Shown here: one piece after another, positions 1-9,465 of the stretch
Layout: every line of letters starts with the position of its first letter
How positions within the stretch are numbered: position 1 is the first letter of the stretch
Assembly: GCA_002423905.1 (NCBI GenBank)
Contig: DIVC01000065.1
Coordinates: 1-9,465, forward strand
Length of the DNA: 9,465 bases
From: Idiomarina sp. UBA6142
Lineage (GTDB): Bacteria; Pseudomonadota; Gammaproteobacteria; Enterobacterales; Alteromonadaceae
Direction: 5' to 3'
Notes under the pieces: generated by a model
The model's database searches: none
Seen by the model: only the letters and a program-made list of their open reading frames with translations
What the model was told of the DNA's origin: nothing
Translations under genes and position numbers: made by a program

Positions 1-22
1 ACCGCCGGGGCTTTTTCTTTTT
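1..22 (+). terminator. 3' half of a probable rho-independent terminator
   Basis: The window opens with a GC-rich arm (ACCGCCGGGGC) followed at once by a T-rich tract, TTTTTC then TTTTT, up to base 22. This is the usual look of the right arm and U-run of an intrinsic terminator. The left arm would lie upstream of the window, so the hairpin cannot be confirmed. It would end transcription of a gene or RNA operon to the left of murB. In E. coli the murB-birA pair lies just downstream of an rRNA operon, so an rRNA or tRNA unit is one possible source. That is inference only. Confidence 0.4.
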
Positions 23-54
23 GGCAAACGCTAGCACTCGTTTCAGTCCTCACA

Positions 55-60
55 TACAAT
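55..60 (+). promoter_or_regulatory. Possible -10 element of the murB promoter
   Basis: TACAAT matches the sigma-70 -10 consensus at five of six positions and ends 6 nt before the murB ATG. No good -35 hexamer is seen 16 to 18 nt upstream; the bases around 31-38 match TTGACA poorly. If the element is used, transcription would begin about at the ATG itself, giving a leaderless or nearly leaderless mRNA. That would fit the absence of a Shine-Dalgarno sequence here. A chance match is quite possible in AT-rich DNA. Confidence 0.22.
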
Positions 61-66
61 TACAGC

Positions 67-1068
67 ATGATCGTGACGAAACAAAATGCCCCTTTAAATC
101 AACTCCATACCTTTCGCCTGCCGGGCGTTGCTCGTGTGGTCTATTACTTACGCGACAAACAGCAATGCGTTAGTCTGCCCAGCGAAAATTACCTGGTTAT
201 TGGTCATGGTAGTAATACAATTTTTACTGCCGATTTTGAGCGCCCATTAGTGCGAATCGAATGTCGTGGAATTAGCGTACAGGAGTCAGCTGAACACTGG
301 TTACTGACAGTTGCGGCTGGCGAGTCTTGGCATGATTTTGTCACTTACTGCTTACAATCAGGCTACTTTGGCCTTGAGAACCTTGCTTTGATTCCCGGTA
401 CAGTGGGTGCGGCGCCAGTCCAAAATATTGGCGCTTATGGCAGTGAAGTTGCAGAGTTCATTGACTCAGTCGAGGCTTGGGATCGGCAACAACGATGCTT
501 TGTGACACTTAACCATCAAGCCTGCCAATTTGCTTATCGTGATAGTGTTTTTAAACAAAACCCCGAGCGCTGGTTGATTACTGAAGTGCAATTTCGTTTA
601 CCAAAACAGTGGTGTGCGAATACTCAGTATGCAGAGTTAAGCGATCTAATTAACCCTACTGCCGCACAAATTTATCACCATGTGATTGCTGTGCGACAGC
701 GGAAGCTGCCTGATCCTCAGGTTATTTCGAACGCTGGTAGTTTTTTCAAAAATCCAACTATATCGGTAGCACATTTTCAGTCGCTGCTACTTCAATACCC
801 TAATATAAAAGGCTATTCAAATGCTGATGGTAGCATCAAACTAGCTGCGGGCTGGTTGATTGACCATCGCGGTTGGAAAGGTGTCCAGCGCGGTGCTATT
901 AGTGTACATCAACAGCAAGCGTTGGTTTTGGTCAATACCGGTCATGGTAGCGGTGATGATCTCCTTGCCTTGGCGGCTGCTATTAAAAAGGATATTCAAG
1001 AGTATTTTTCAGTCTCTTTAGAGGTTGAGGTACGGCTGTTTAATCAGCGGGAATTGATTCAATTATGA
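67..1068 (+). CDS. murB: UDP-N-acetylenolpyruvoylglucosamine reductase MurB
   Basis: MurB is the cytoplasmic FAD enzyme that uses NADPH to reduce UDP-N-acetylglucosamine enolpyruvate to UDP-N-acetylmuramate, the second committed step of peptidoglycan precursor synthesis. The 333-residue product is close to the E. coli length (about 342) and is of the same type I class. The N-terminal part holds the FAD-binding segments (GHGSN 46-50, GLENLALIPG 102-111, NIGAYG 120-125). The catalytic residues by family alignment are Arg158 in YRDS, Tyr188, Ser225 in NAGSFFKNP and Glu321 in EVEVR. The substrate-binding tail motif AAGWLID lies at 260-266. The ATG at 67 gives the expected N-terminus, but no Shine-Dalgarno sequence precedes it. 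The stop overlaps the birA start by 4 nt (ATGA), so the two are probably translated in a coupled way. The family call is secure; the start is a little less so. Confidence 0.97.
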   Translation: MIVTKQNAPLNQLHTFRLPGVARVVYYLRDKQQCVSLPSENYLVIGHGSNTIFTADFERPLVRIECRGISVQESAEHWLLTVAAGESWHDFVTYCLQSGYFGLENLALIPGTVGAAPVQNIGAYGSEVAEFIDSVEAWDRQQRCFVTLNHQACQFAYRDSVFKQNPERWLITEVQFRLPKQWCANTQYAELSDLINPTAAQIYHHVIAVRQRKLPDPQVISNAGSFFKNPTISVAHFQSLLLQYPNIKGYSNADGSIKLAAGWLIDHRGWKGVQRGAISVHQQQALVLVNTGHGSGDDLLALAAAIKKDIQEYFSVSLEVEVRLFNQRELIQL

Positions 1069-2057
1069 AACAAAAGCAACAGAATATTATTCGCTTGATT
1101 GAGTTGTTATCCGATGGTGATTTTCATTCAGGTGCAGCTATTGGCACTATCCTTGGCGTTAGTCGTACAGCAGTCAGTCAGTATGTATTTGGGGTACAGC
1201 AACTTGGGCTTGATGTTTTTAGGGTCACTGGACGCGGTTATCGTTTAGTGGAACCTATTCAGTTACTCGATGAAGCCAAGATTATTAGTCATCTTAGCGA
1301 TTATGGTCCACCTGACATTCAACTTCAGCGAGTTGTTAGTTCAAGTAACGATGTGGTACGAGAATTATCCAGCGAGCAAAAGATTGCCGGCTATACAGTT
1401 CTCGCAGAAGCCCAAACAGCGGGGCGTGGTCGGCGTGGTAAGCAATGGCAATCGCCATTTGGCTGTAATTTATATTTAAGTATGCATTGGCCATTAAGCA
1501 AGGGTATGCAGGCGGCTATGGGATTAAGCTTGGTCATCGGTACGGTGCTGGCAGAAGCATTGCAGGATGCTGGAATATTAGGAGTTCAGGTGAAATGGCC
1601 CAATGACGTTCTGATTGATGGCTGCAAGATAGCCGGAATATTGGTTGAACTTGAAGGACAGGCTAGTGGTGACGCCAATGCCATTATCGGTGTGGGAGTC
1701 AATCTGGCTATGCCATCCTGGCTCAGCAACCAGATTGACCAACCCTGGACTGATTTGCGTTCGGCACTAGAGGGTAGTTTTGATCGTAATTGGTGGGCAG
1801 CTGAATTGATTCGCCGTTTCCGAACCGCCTTAGCAGAGTTTGATCAGTTCGGTTTAACGCCATTTATAAATCGCTGGCTGCACTTTGATTTGCTTGCCTT
1901 ACAACCAGTTAATATCCTGATGGGTAACCAAGTACTCGAAGGCGTTGCAGAAGGAATAGATACGCAAGGGGCATTGTTAGTTCGTCGCAATGGTATACTT
2001 GAAACATTTCATGCAGGGGAAGTTAGTTTACGCCATGCCAAAAAAATTATTAATTGA
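1065..2057 (+). CDS. birA: Bifunctional biotin--[acetyl-CoA-carboxylase] ligase / biotin operon repressor BirA
   Basis: BirA makes biotinyl-5'-AMP and transfers biotin to the carrier lysine of acetyl-CoA carboxylase (AccB). Members with an N-terminal DNA-binding domain also repress the biotin genes when charged with biotinyl-AMP. This 330-residue protein has both parts. Residues 1-63 form a winged helix-turn-helix (GVSRTAVSQYV around 31-41, then the wing VTGRGYRL). The ligase core carries the GRGRRG nucleotide-binding loop at 120-125, KWPND at 177-181, and the conserved lysine 188 in CKIAGILVE. The C-terminal SH3-like domain ends in GEVSLR (318-323). Its ATG overlaps the murB stop as ATGA. 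No strong ribosome binding site is visible, so coupling to murB is likely. I found no sequence resembling the known BirA operator anywhere near this operon, so its repressor targets, if any, are elsewhere. Confidence 0.96.
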   Translation: MKQKQQNIIRLIELLSDGDFHSGAAIGTILGVSRTAVSQYVFGVQQLGLDVFRVTGRGYRLVEPIQLLDEAKIISHLSDYGPPDIQLQRVVSSSNDVVRELSSEQKIAGYTVLAEAQTAGRGRRGKQWQSPFGCNLYLSMHWPLSKGMQAAMGLSLVIGTVLAEALQDAGILGVQVKWPNDVLIDGCKIAGILVELEGQASGDANAIIGVGVNLAMPSWLSNQIDQPWTDLRSALEGSFDRNWWAAELIRRFRTALAEFDQFGLTPFINRWLHFDLLALQPVNILMGNQVLEGVAEGIDTQGALLVRRNGILETFHAGEVSLRHAKKIIN

Positions 2058-5000
2058 TGCCGGCAATACCCGTGTTAAAAGTGCTCTATTAGACGCTGAG
2101 GGTCATTTAGAACCATTATTTAATGTTAGCTATGCAGAGTTAGAGGGTATCCCATTAACTGCCGCTGTAAGCGCAGTTTGGTTGGCAGTGGTGAGTGGCG
2201 GTGAGCGTCATCAAGCAGTTGAACGGTGGATCGAACAACAAGTACAGTTGCCAATCCAACAGATACAGTCTGAGGCGTCTGCATTTGGAGTCACTAACGC
2301 TTATGCGCAGCCAAATAGTCTTGGCGTAGATCGTTGGTTGGCGATGATCGGCGCCTATAATGAGCAGGCAAAGGCAACCTTAATAATTGATGCTGGAACG
2401 GCCATAACTGCTGATTGGATTGATGCTAACGGAGTACATTTGGGTGGCTGGATAGCCCCTGGGGTAGATCTCATGCAGCAGTCTGTTACCAGTCGCGCAC
2501 CGCGTGTGTTTAAAGACCCTAATGTGGCTTGGGGTAAAGCTAATCAGCTTGGTTGTAGTACCCCAGAAGGTTTGGCAAACGGTGTCGTAAATGGTTTTGT
2601 CGGTTTAATTCGACAGGCGATTCATGTCACTGAAACTGAGCTTGATTGGTTCGACTATCGGGTTTTGTTTAGTGGCGGTTCGATGCCTTTATTACCCGCT
2701 GATATTAAGCGTCGTGGTGAATTGCGCACTGAGTTGGTGTTGCAGGGGCTGAGTTATTACGCGGCGCAATCCTAGCGTCATAAAAAAATAAGCGCCTTAA
2801 GGCGCTTATTTTTTGTGTGAGACAGTCAAGTGCACACTAGGATAACCGCGCGCGGAAATCTTCGTATTGAAAGCGTCGTATCAAATCGAAACGACCATCT
2901 TCTCGGAGGATACCGATACTTGGATGCTCAACGCCATTAAAGAAGGTTGATTTCACCATAGTGTAATGCATCATATCTTCAAAAATGATCCGCGAGCCCG
3001 GTTGTAATGGCTCGGCAAAACTGTACTCACCGATCACATCACCGGCTAAACACGAATTACCGCCTAGCTTGTAGGTATAGGGTAACTGATGCGGTAGTTC
3101 AGCACCGGTTACAGCGGGGCGATAAGGCATTTCTAACACGTCAGGCATGTGGCCCGTAGCAGATACATCAAGAATGGCAATTTTGCCGGCATTTTCAACA
3201 ATGTCTACTACTTCAGCAACCAACGGACCGGTTTGCCATGCAACAGCTGAGCCAGGTTCTAAAATGACCTCAATCTGATAGGTTTCACGCACTCGTTTTA
3301 ATTGCTTAATTAAATGCTCAATATCATAGCCAACGCGCGTCATTAAGTGACCGCCACCCAGATTTAACCATTTCATTTGATGCAATAAGTGACCGAATTT
3401 TTGTTCTACCGCCGCCAAAGTGCGTTCTAAAGCTAAGGAATCACACTCACACAGATTATGGACATGCAAACCCTCAACTCCGGTTAGGTCAAGACCGTCT
3501 AATTCAACCGCACGGATGCCAAGGCGTGAACCTGGTGCACTTGGGTCGTAAAGTTCGGTTGCGGCTTCTTGATGCTCTGGGTTCACCCGCAGACCGACTG
3601 ATACGCCCGCTGCGCGTGTTTGCTCTGCGAAGCGCTGCCATTGGCTGACACTATTGAATGAAATATGGTTCACCAGCGGCAGTAAGGTATCGATATCAGT
3701 TTGCTTGTAACCGGGCGCGTAGGCATGGACCTCACGGCCAAATTCTTCATACGCTAATTTGGCTTCCCATACCGAACTTGCGGTACAACCGACTAAGTAC
3801 TGACGTACTAGCGGAAAAGCACTCCACATGGAGAAGCCTTTCAGCGCCAGAATAATGTGCGCGCCACTTTGCTGCTGCACATACTGCATCAGTTCAAGAT
3901 TACGCTTCAACAACGCCTCGTTAAGAACATAACACGGCGAGGGGATAGCTTGGCTTACATAAGGATTGCTCATCAGTTACCGCTTAAAAGGAGAGTCACA
4001 TTCCACCACCTGCCATGGCAGACCGTATTGATTCAGACGATTCATAAACTCATCTGGGTCGAATTGTTCCATGTTCCATACGCCGGCTTTCATCCAATGA
4101 CCTTGCACCATCATCGAAGCGCCAATCATGGCTGGAACGCCGGTGGTATAAGAAACAGCTTGTGCGCCAACTTCAGCGTTACAAGCAGCATGGTCACAGT
4201 TGTTATAGATGAAGATGGTCTTTTCTTTGCCATCTTTCAAACCAGTCACATAAGTACCGATGCAGGTTAACCCCGTGTAGCCCTCTGCTAGTGAACCTGG
4301 ATTGGGTAGTACTGCTTTCAAAAATTCGAGCGGGACAATTTTATGCCCTTGAAAGTCAACCGGTTTAATCGAAGTCATACCGACGTTTTCGAGTACTCGC
4401 AAGTGAGTTAAATATTGCTCACCAAAAGTCATCCAGAAGCGTGCGCGCTTAATTGTGGGAAAGTGCTTAACAATCGATTCCAATTCTTCATGAAACAGCA
4501 AATAGGATGCTCGTACACCAACGCCCGGGTAATCTAAGTCTTCGCGCACACTGATAGGATCAGTTTCATGCCATTCGCCATTTTCCCAGTACTTACCACG
4601 TTGAGTAATTTCGCGAATATTGATTTCTGGGTTGAAATTGGTCGCAAAGGCTTGGCCGTGATCACCACCATTACAGTCAACAATGTCTAAGTAGTGAATT
4701 TCATCAAAGTAATGTTTCGCCGCATACGCAGTGAATACGTTCGTTACACCTGGGTCAAACCCTGCCCCAAGTAAGGCCATGATACCTTTTTCTTTGAAAC
4801 GCTCATGGTAAGCCCATTGCCACGAATATTCGAATTTTGCTTCGTCTTTTGGTTCGTAGTTCGCAGTATCCAAATAGTGTACGCCGGTTTCTAAACAGGC
4901 ATCCATGATCGGCAAGTCTTGGTATGGCAAGGCAACATTAATAACCAATACAGGCTGCACTTGGCGAATCAAAGCGGCCACTTCAGCGGCGATGTCGGCA

Positions 5001-8000
5001 TCTACTTTGTATACACCAACTACACGGTCGGCGCCGGCTTCTTGTTGTAACGCTTCACACTTAGATAATGTGCGGCTAGCCAAGTGAATTTCATCAAAAT
5101 ACTCAGGCAACATGGCACATTTTTTCACCACCACACCAGCGACGCCGCCAGCACCAATAATTAACACTCGAGACATGTGAACAACCCTTTTTGTGATCCA
5201 TGGAGGGGTTAAATTTAGACCGTAACGATAGCATAAAATTGCTAATTTCGCATGATCTGGATAGAAAAATTCTAGCGCTCTAGCGGCACGCCTGGGTACT
5301 TCAGGGCAATAAGCTGACGCGCTGCTTCAGTGATCCCAACGGCAACCATTGCATTGACATAGCCGCTGGCCATTTGCCGCTTGTAACCTCGATGCACCAG
5401 CTGATAATTGTTGGCCTGCCAAAATGCTAGCACCTCGGCAGCATCACCAAAGCTGCTGCCGATTGCATCTATTTGCTGTTGTTCGGCACGGTGTTTGATC
5501 TGCACTAGCAATCTACTGCCATGTCCTTGTCGGCGGTGTGTTGCTGACACAGCGATACGTACAATTCGCCACCAACGCCATTGCATAGGCGCTTGTTGTT
5601 GCCAATTATAGGCCAATGCTTGTGGCAGTAAATCACCTGCAGGGCGGCGTACGCCAGCCAGAATATCCGGCCAAAGATGCTTTGCTACTGGACCTTCTTC
5701 GGCAATCCAGATTAGCCCAATCAAGTTGTCATCTTGGCACCATAACAGTAGTTTTTGACGACGATCGTCGAGTAACAACCTCAAGTCATTCGGGCTGCTT
5801 TGATAATGAGCGTGTAATAAGAGCTGCATAACTTGGTTGAGTTGGGTGTCGGTCAGACTTGATGCATGTAGCCAGTGATAGCCATGTTCCCAGACACTAG
5901 TTTCAGTGCTTGTCCGCAAACACAGGAGTTGGTTCAACCAATCTTCGCAGTTATCTGGGTTGCGCCAACGCAGGGACTGGTGCAATTGATGTTGTTGATA
6001 GAGGTGATGCTGACCGAGCCAGCCAAGAAAGCGAATAACAAAGCCACGACCGCAGCCTTCATAGCCCTCTACCGTGGTCGCGATAGCCCACACCCGATAA
6101 TGTTGGCACAGTCGCTGTAAAATGTGGATAGGAAGCCCTGCAGCTTCATCGATCACCAGTCGAATGCCCGCCGATGGAAGTTCGAGTAAGCGTTCCCAAG
6201 CGACAAATTCTGCTCGGCCCTTGGCCTGTTGCAGCACTGCTTCGGCTTGGCTCCGTTTAGGCGCGGTCAGCAGCAATCGATCGGTTCCGCAATAATGCGC
6301 CAGTGCAATGCCTAAAGTGGTGCTCTTACCGCGCCCACGATCAGCCAGCAACACATGGGTGGTATTTAATTGTTCCTGCATTGCCCAAATGATGCGCTGC
6401 TGCGCTGCTGTCGGGAAGCTCAGCGCGGCAATGTGTCGTTGCGGCGATGCCGCAATTTGTTGATAGGCTTGGTTAAGCGCCTGTTGGTGATTGATGAGAA
6501 AAATCAACTCGAAATCATCAGCGAGACGCAGCAAGCGTTCAGTGAACGCTGCCTGTTGTCGGGGTAAATTTATGATCAACAACCCGCCAGCAGCCACAGT
6601 ACCTGCCAGTGCCGCCAGCGCATCAGCGTGAATAGTTTGCGCAAAGTTAAGCACTACGAGAGTGTTACTTACCCCGAGGTAATCGCGGTAGCGGTGCATA
6701 GCAAACTGATCACTAGCTTGATCATCGAGTGTTAACGGCTTTAGCTCGTGAGCATCTATGTGGTAATCAGCATCACACAATAACACCGCTCGCTGTTGGC
6801 GTTGTACTAACTCATCCTGACAGGCCTTTAACAGCGCAGCGGTAGCGGTCACCTATGAAAACCAGCGCAGCAACTTTTGCTTGAATGAGGTGTAGGGTGG
6901 ATAACGGAAACTTGGATCCGACCAGAACGGCCTCACCATGACGGCTTTGTGATGGCTGAAGGTGTCAAAACCAAACTTGCCGTGATAGCGCCCCATGCCA
7001 CTTGGCCCAACGCCACCAAATGGTAGCTCGGGGTTGAGCATAAACATGAGGGTATCGTTATTGCATTGATTGCCAGCATGGGTTTGCGCGGTTAGCTGCT
7101 GCAAACTGCGGGTTGATTTACTAAACCCGTAGAGCGCCAAAGGTTTTTCTCGGCCATTAATAAAATCAATTGCCGCAGCCAAGTGCGGCACTTTCAATAT
7201 GGGCAGTAATGGACCAAAGATTTCGTCCTGCATAATCTTGCTGTCTATGCTGACGTTGGTGAGTACGGTTGGTTCAATATAACGCAGCTCTTTGTCATAG
7301 CGCCCACCAATGGTGATGGTACCGTCACCTAAATAATCAATTAAGCGCTGACAATGCTGGCTGTTGACGATCCGACCATAATCACTAGCATGTTCAGGAT
7401 CCGCACCATAGAACTCCGATATTGCAATTCGTAGTTGCTCAATAAATGCATCATGTACGCGCTCATCGATTAGAATATAATCGGGCGCAATACAAGTTTG
7501 CCCAGCATTGATCCATTTACCCCAGGCAATGCGTTTTGCAGTAACCGCTAAATCAGCATCAGCGAGCACTACTGCGGGGCTTTTACCGCCGAGTTCAAGA
7601 GTCACTGGGGTGAGATATTCAGCGGCTGCTTTCATGACAATCCGGCCGACTCGACCGCCGCCAGTGTACAAAATATGGTCAAAGCGCTCAGCCAACAGTT
7701 GTTGCGCCACATCGGCACCGCCAGTGACGACTTGGACTGCGGCTGAATCCAAGTAATCAGGTAATAATCGTGCTAGTTCAGTAGCAGTTGCTGGGGCTAA
7801 CTCCGATGGTTTAACCACGGCGCAGTTGCCGGCAGCTAGCGCCGCTACCAGAGGGCTTAACAACAATTGAATGGGGTAGTTCCAAGCCCCAATAATCAGC
7901 ACTACACCTAACGGTTCAGGCTGCAAGTAGCTGCGCCCTGGAGCGGCTAATAATGGCTGTGATACACGTTTGGGTTTACTCCAGCGTGATAAATGTTTGA

Positions 8001-9465
8001 GGGTATGCTTGATGTCACTTTTCAAGAATCCCAGTTCAGTTAACCAGCCTTCAGCGGATGATTTTCCTAGATCAGTGGCTAAGGCCGCGAGCAGGACCTG
8101 CTCATGATCATCGATCATTTGGCCGAGTTGGTTTAATTGCTTCACCCGCCACGACAGTGGCCGAGTTAACCCGCTTGCGTAGCTGCTGCGGAGGCGTTGC
8201 ATCATCTCGTTCATTCAAATCCACCTAAGGTTATGGTTTTGGTTACTTGGTATTCGGCTAATCCGAGCGTTGAGCCCTCAACACCAATACCTGACTCTTT
8301 GACACCAGCAAACGCATTGTATGCATGTGAAATAGCGCCCGCGTTAATGCCTAACATACCGCACTGTAACTGCTCGGATACCCGCATGATCCGGCGATAA
8401 TCTTGACTGCAAAAATAGCCGGCCAAGCCAAATGGGGTATCGTTGGCCAAGGCAATCGCTTCAGCTTCGCTATTAAAGCGTTGTAACGCAAGTATTGGCG
8501 CAAAAATTTCTTGCTGACTAATGGTCATGGTGGCGGAGACATTAGTTATTAACGTCGGCGCAAAAAACAGTGGTCCCAGTTGTGTCAATACCTCACCACC
8601 ACACAGTAATTTCGCCCCAGCCTCGAGTGCTTGTTGTTGTAGTTGCAGAGCTTTATCAATCGCGTCTTGGTTAATGAGTGGACCATAGTCGATACCTGCT
8701 TCAGTACCGGCGCCGACTTTGAGCTTGGCTAAGCCAGCCACCAGCCGTTGCTCAACCTCGGGCATAATCGCATCATCGACTAATACGCGATTGACACTGA
8801 TGCAGGTTTGCCCAGCATTACGAAACTTTGCCGCAAGCAGTTGCTCAATGGCCAGATCTAAGTCAGCATCGGCAAAAATGATAAAGGCTGCGTTACCCCC
8901 CAGTTCCATCGAGATCTTTTTCATGCCGCTACTACATTGTGCCATCAACTGCTTACCAACTTCGGTCGAGCCGGTAAAGGTGAATTTTCGTACTCGCGGA
9001 TGTTCGGTTAGCACCTGACCAATCGTCTTAGCTTGGCTACTCGGTAACATATTGACTACCCCGTGCGGAATGCCCACTTCAGTCGCTAATTGCATCAGCG
9101 CTAGCGCTGATAGTGGGGTTAGTTGCGCCGGTTTGACTACAATAGTGCAACCAGCAGCCAGTGCCGGCGCGACTTTGCGGGTGATCATGGCGTTGGGGAA
9201 ATTCCATGGGGTTATGGCGGTACAGACACCAATAGGCTGTTTACTTATCCAGCTGCGCTTAGTGGCAGAACTGCGCGCCAACAACTCGCCATGATGACGT
9301 TCAGCCTCACCGGCGAACCAGTCAATAAAACTGGCACCATATTCAATTTCGCCAATGGCCTCGGCAATTGGTTTGCCTTGCTCTTGGCTCATCAGTTCAC
9401 CGAGAACCTGTTTATTAGCCAAGATAGCTCGATACCAAGTACGTAAGAGGTCGGCACGCTGTTTG

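Overview
The window looks like chromosomal DNA of a gammaproteobacterium, probably a marine or free-living one outside the Enterobacteriaceae. The grounds are an Escherichia coli-type (type I) MurB, the murB-birA order, a type III pantothenate kinase (coaX) in place of coaA, a TmcA homologue, and a carboxynorspermidine/carboxyspermidine gene pair of the kind known from Vibrio and Campylobacter. I did not try to place it to genus. I see no mobile element, CRISPR array, tRNA or rRNA gene, or long repeat. Coding density is very high.

Left region (1-2775, + strand). The first bases look like the 3' arm and T-run of a terminator whose other arm lies outside the window. Then come murB (peptidoglycan precursor reduction), birA (biotin ligase/biotin repressor) and coaX (first step of CoA synthesis). 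They are packed with a 4-nt ATGA overlap (murB/birA) and a 23-nt overlap (birA/coaX), so they are very likely one operon with translational coupling. A perfect 32-nt palindrome flanked by A and T runs (2783-2814) follows. It can act as a terminator in both directions, because the next genes converge on it.

Middle region (2837-5176, - strand). A saccharopine-dehydrogenase-like carboxynorspermidine (carboxyspermidine) synthase is followed, 3 nt later, by nspC, the PLP-dependent decarboxylase. Together they make norspermidine or spermidine from aspartate semialdehyde plus diaminopropane or putrescine. The enzymes that make diaminopropane are not in this window.

Right region (5272-9465, - strand). 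Three tightly joined genes run leftwards: a GabD-like succinate-semialdehyde dehydrogenase cut by the window's right edge, a 453-residue class 3 (ALDH3-like) aldehyde dehydrogenase overlapping it by 4 nt, and a TmcA-type tRNA(Met) cytidine acetyltransferase that begins with GTG directly after the preceding stop codon. This TmcA is short: it ends just after the GNAT acetyltransferase domain and lacks the C-terminal tRNA-binding part of the E. coli enzyme. There is no space downstream for that part to have been split off.

I found no clear sign of an undescribed multi-gene system. The points most worth a second look are the short TmcA and its coupling to two aldehyde dehydrogenases, the altered conserved motifs in the GabD-like enzyme, the ambiguous polyamine product of the nspC pair, and the missing ribosome binding site before murB.
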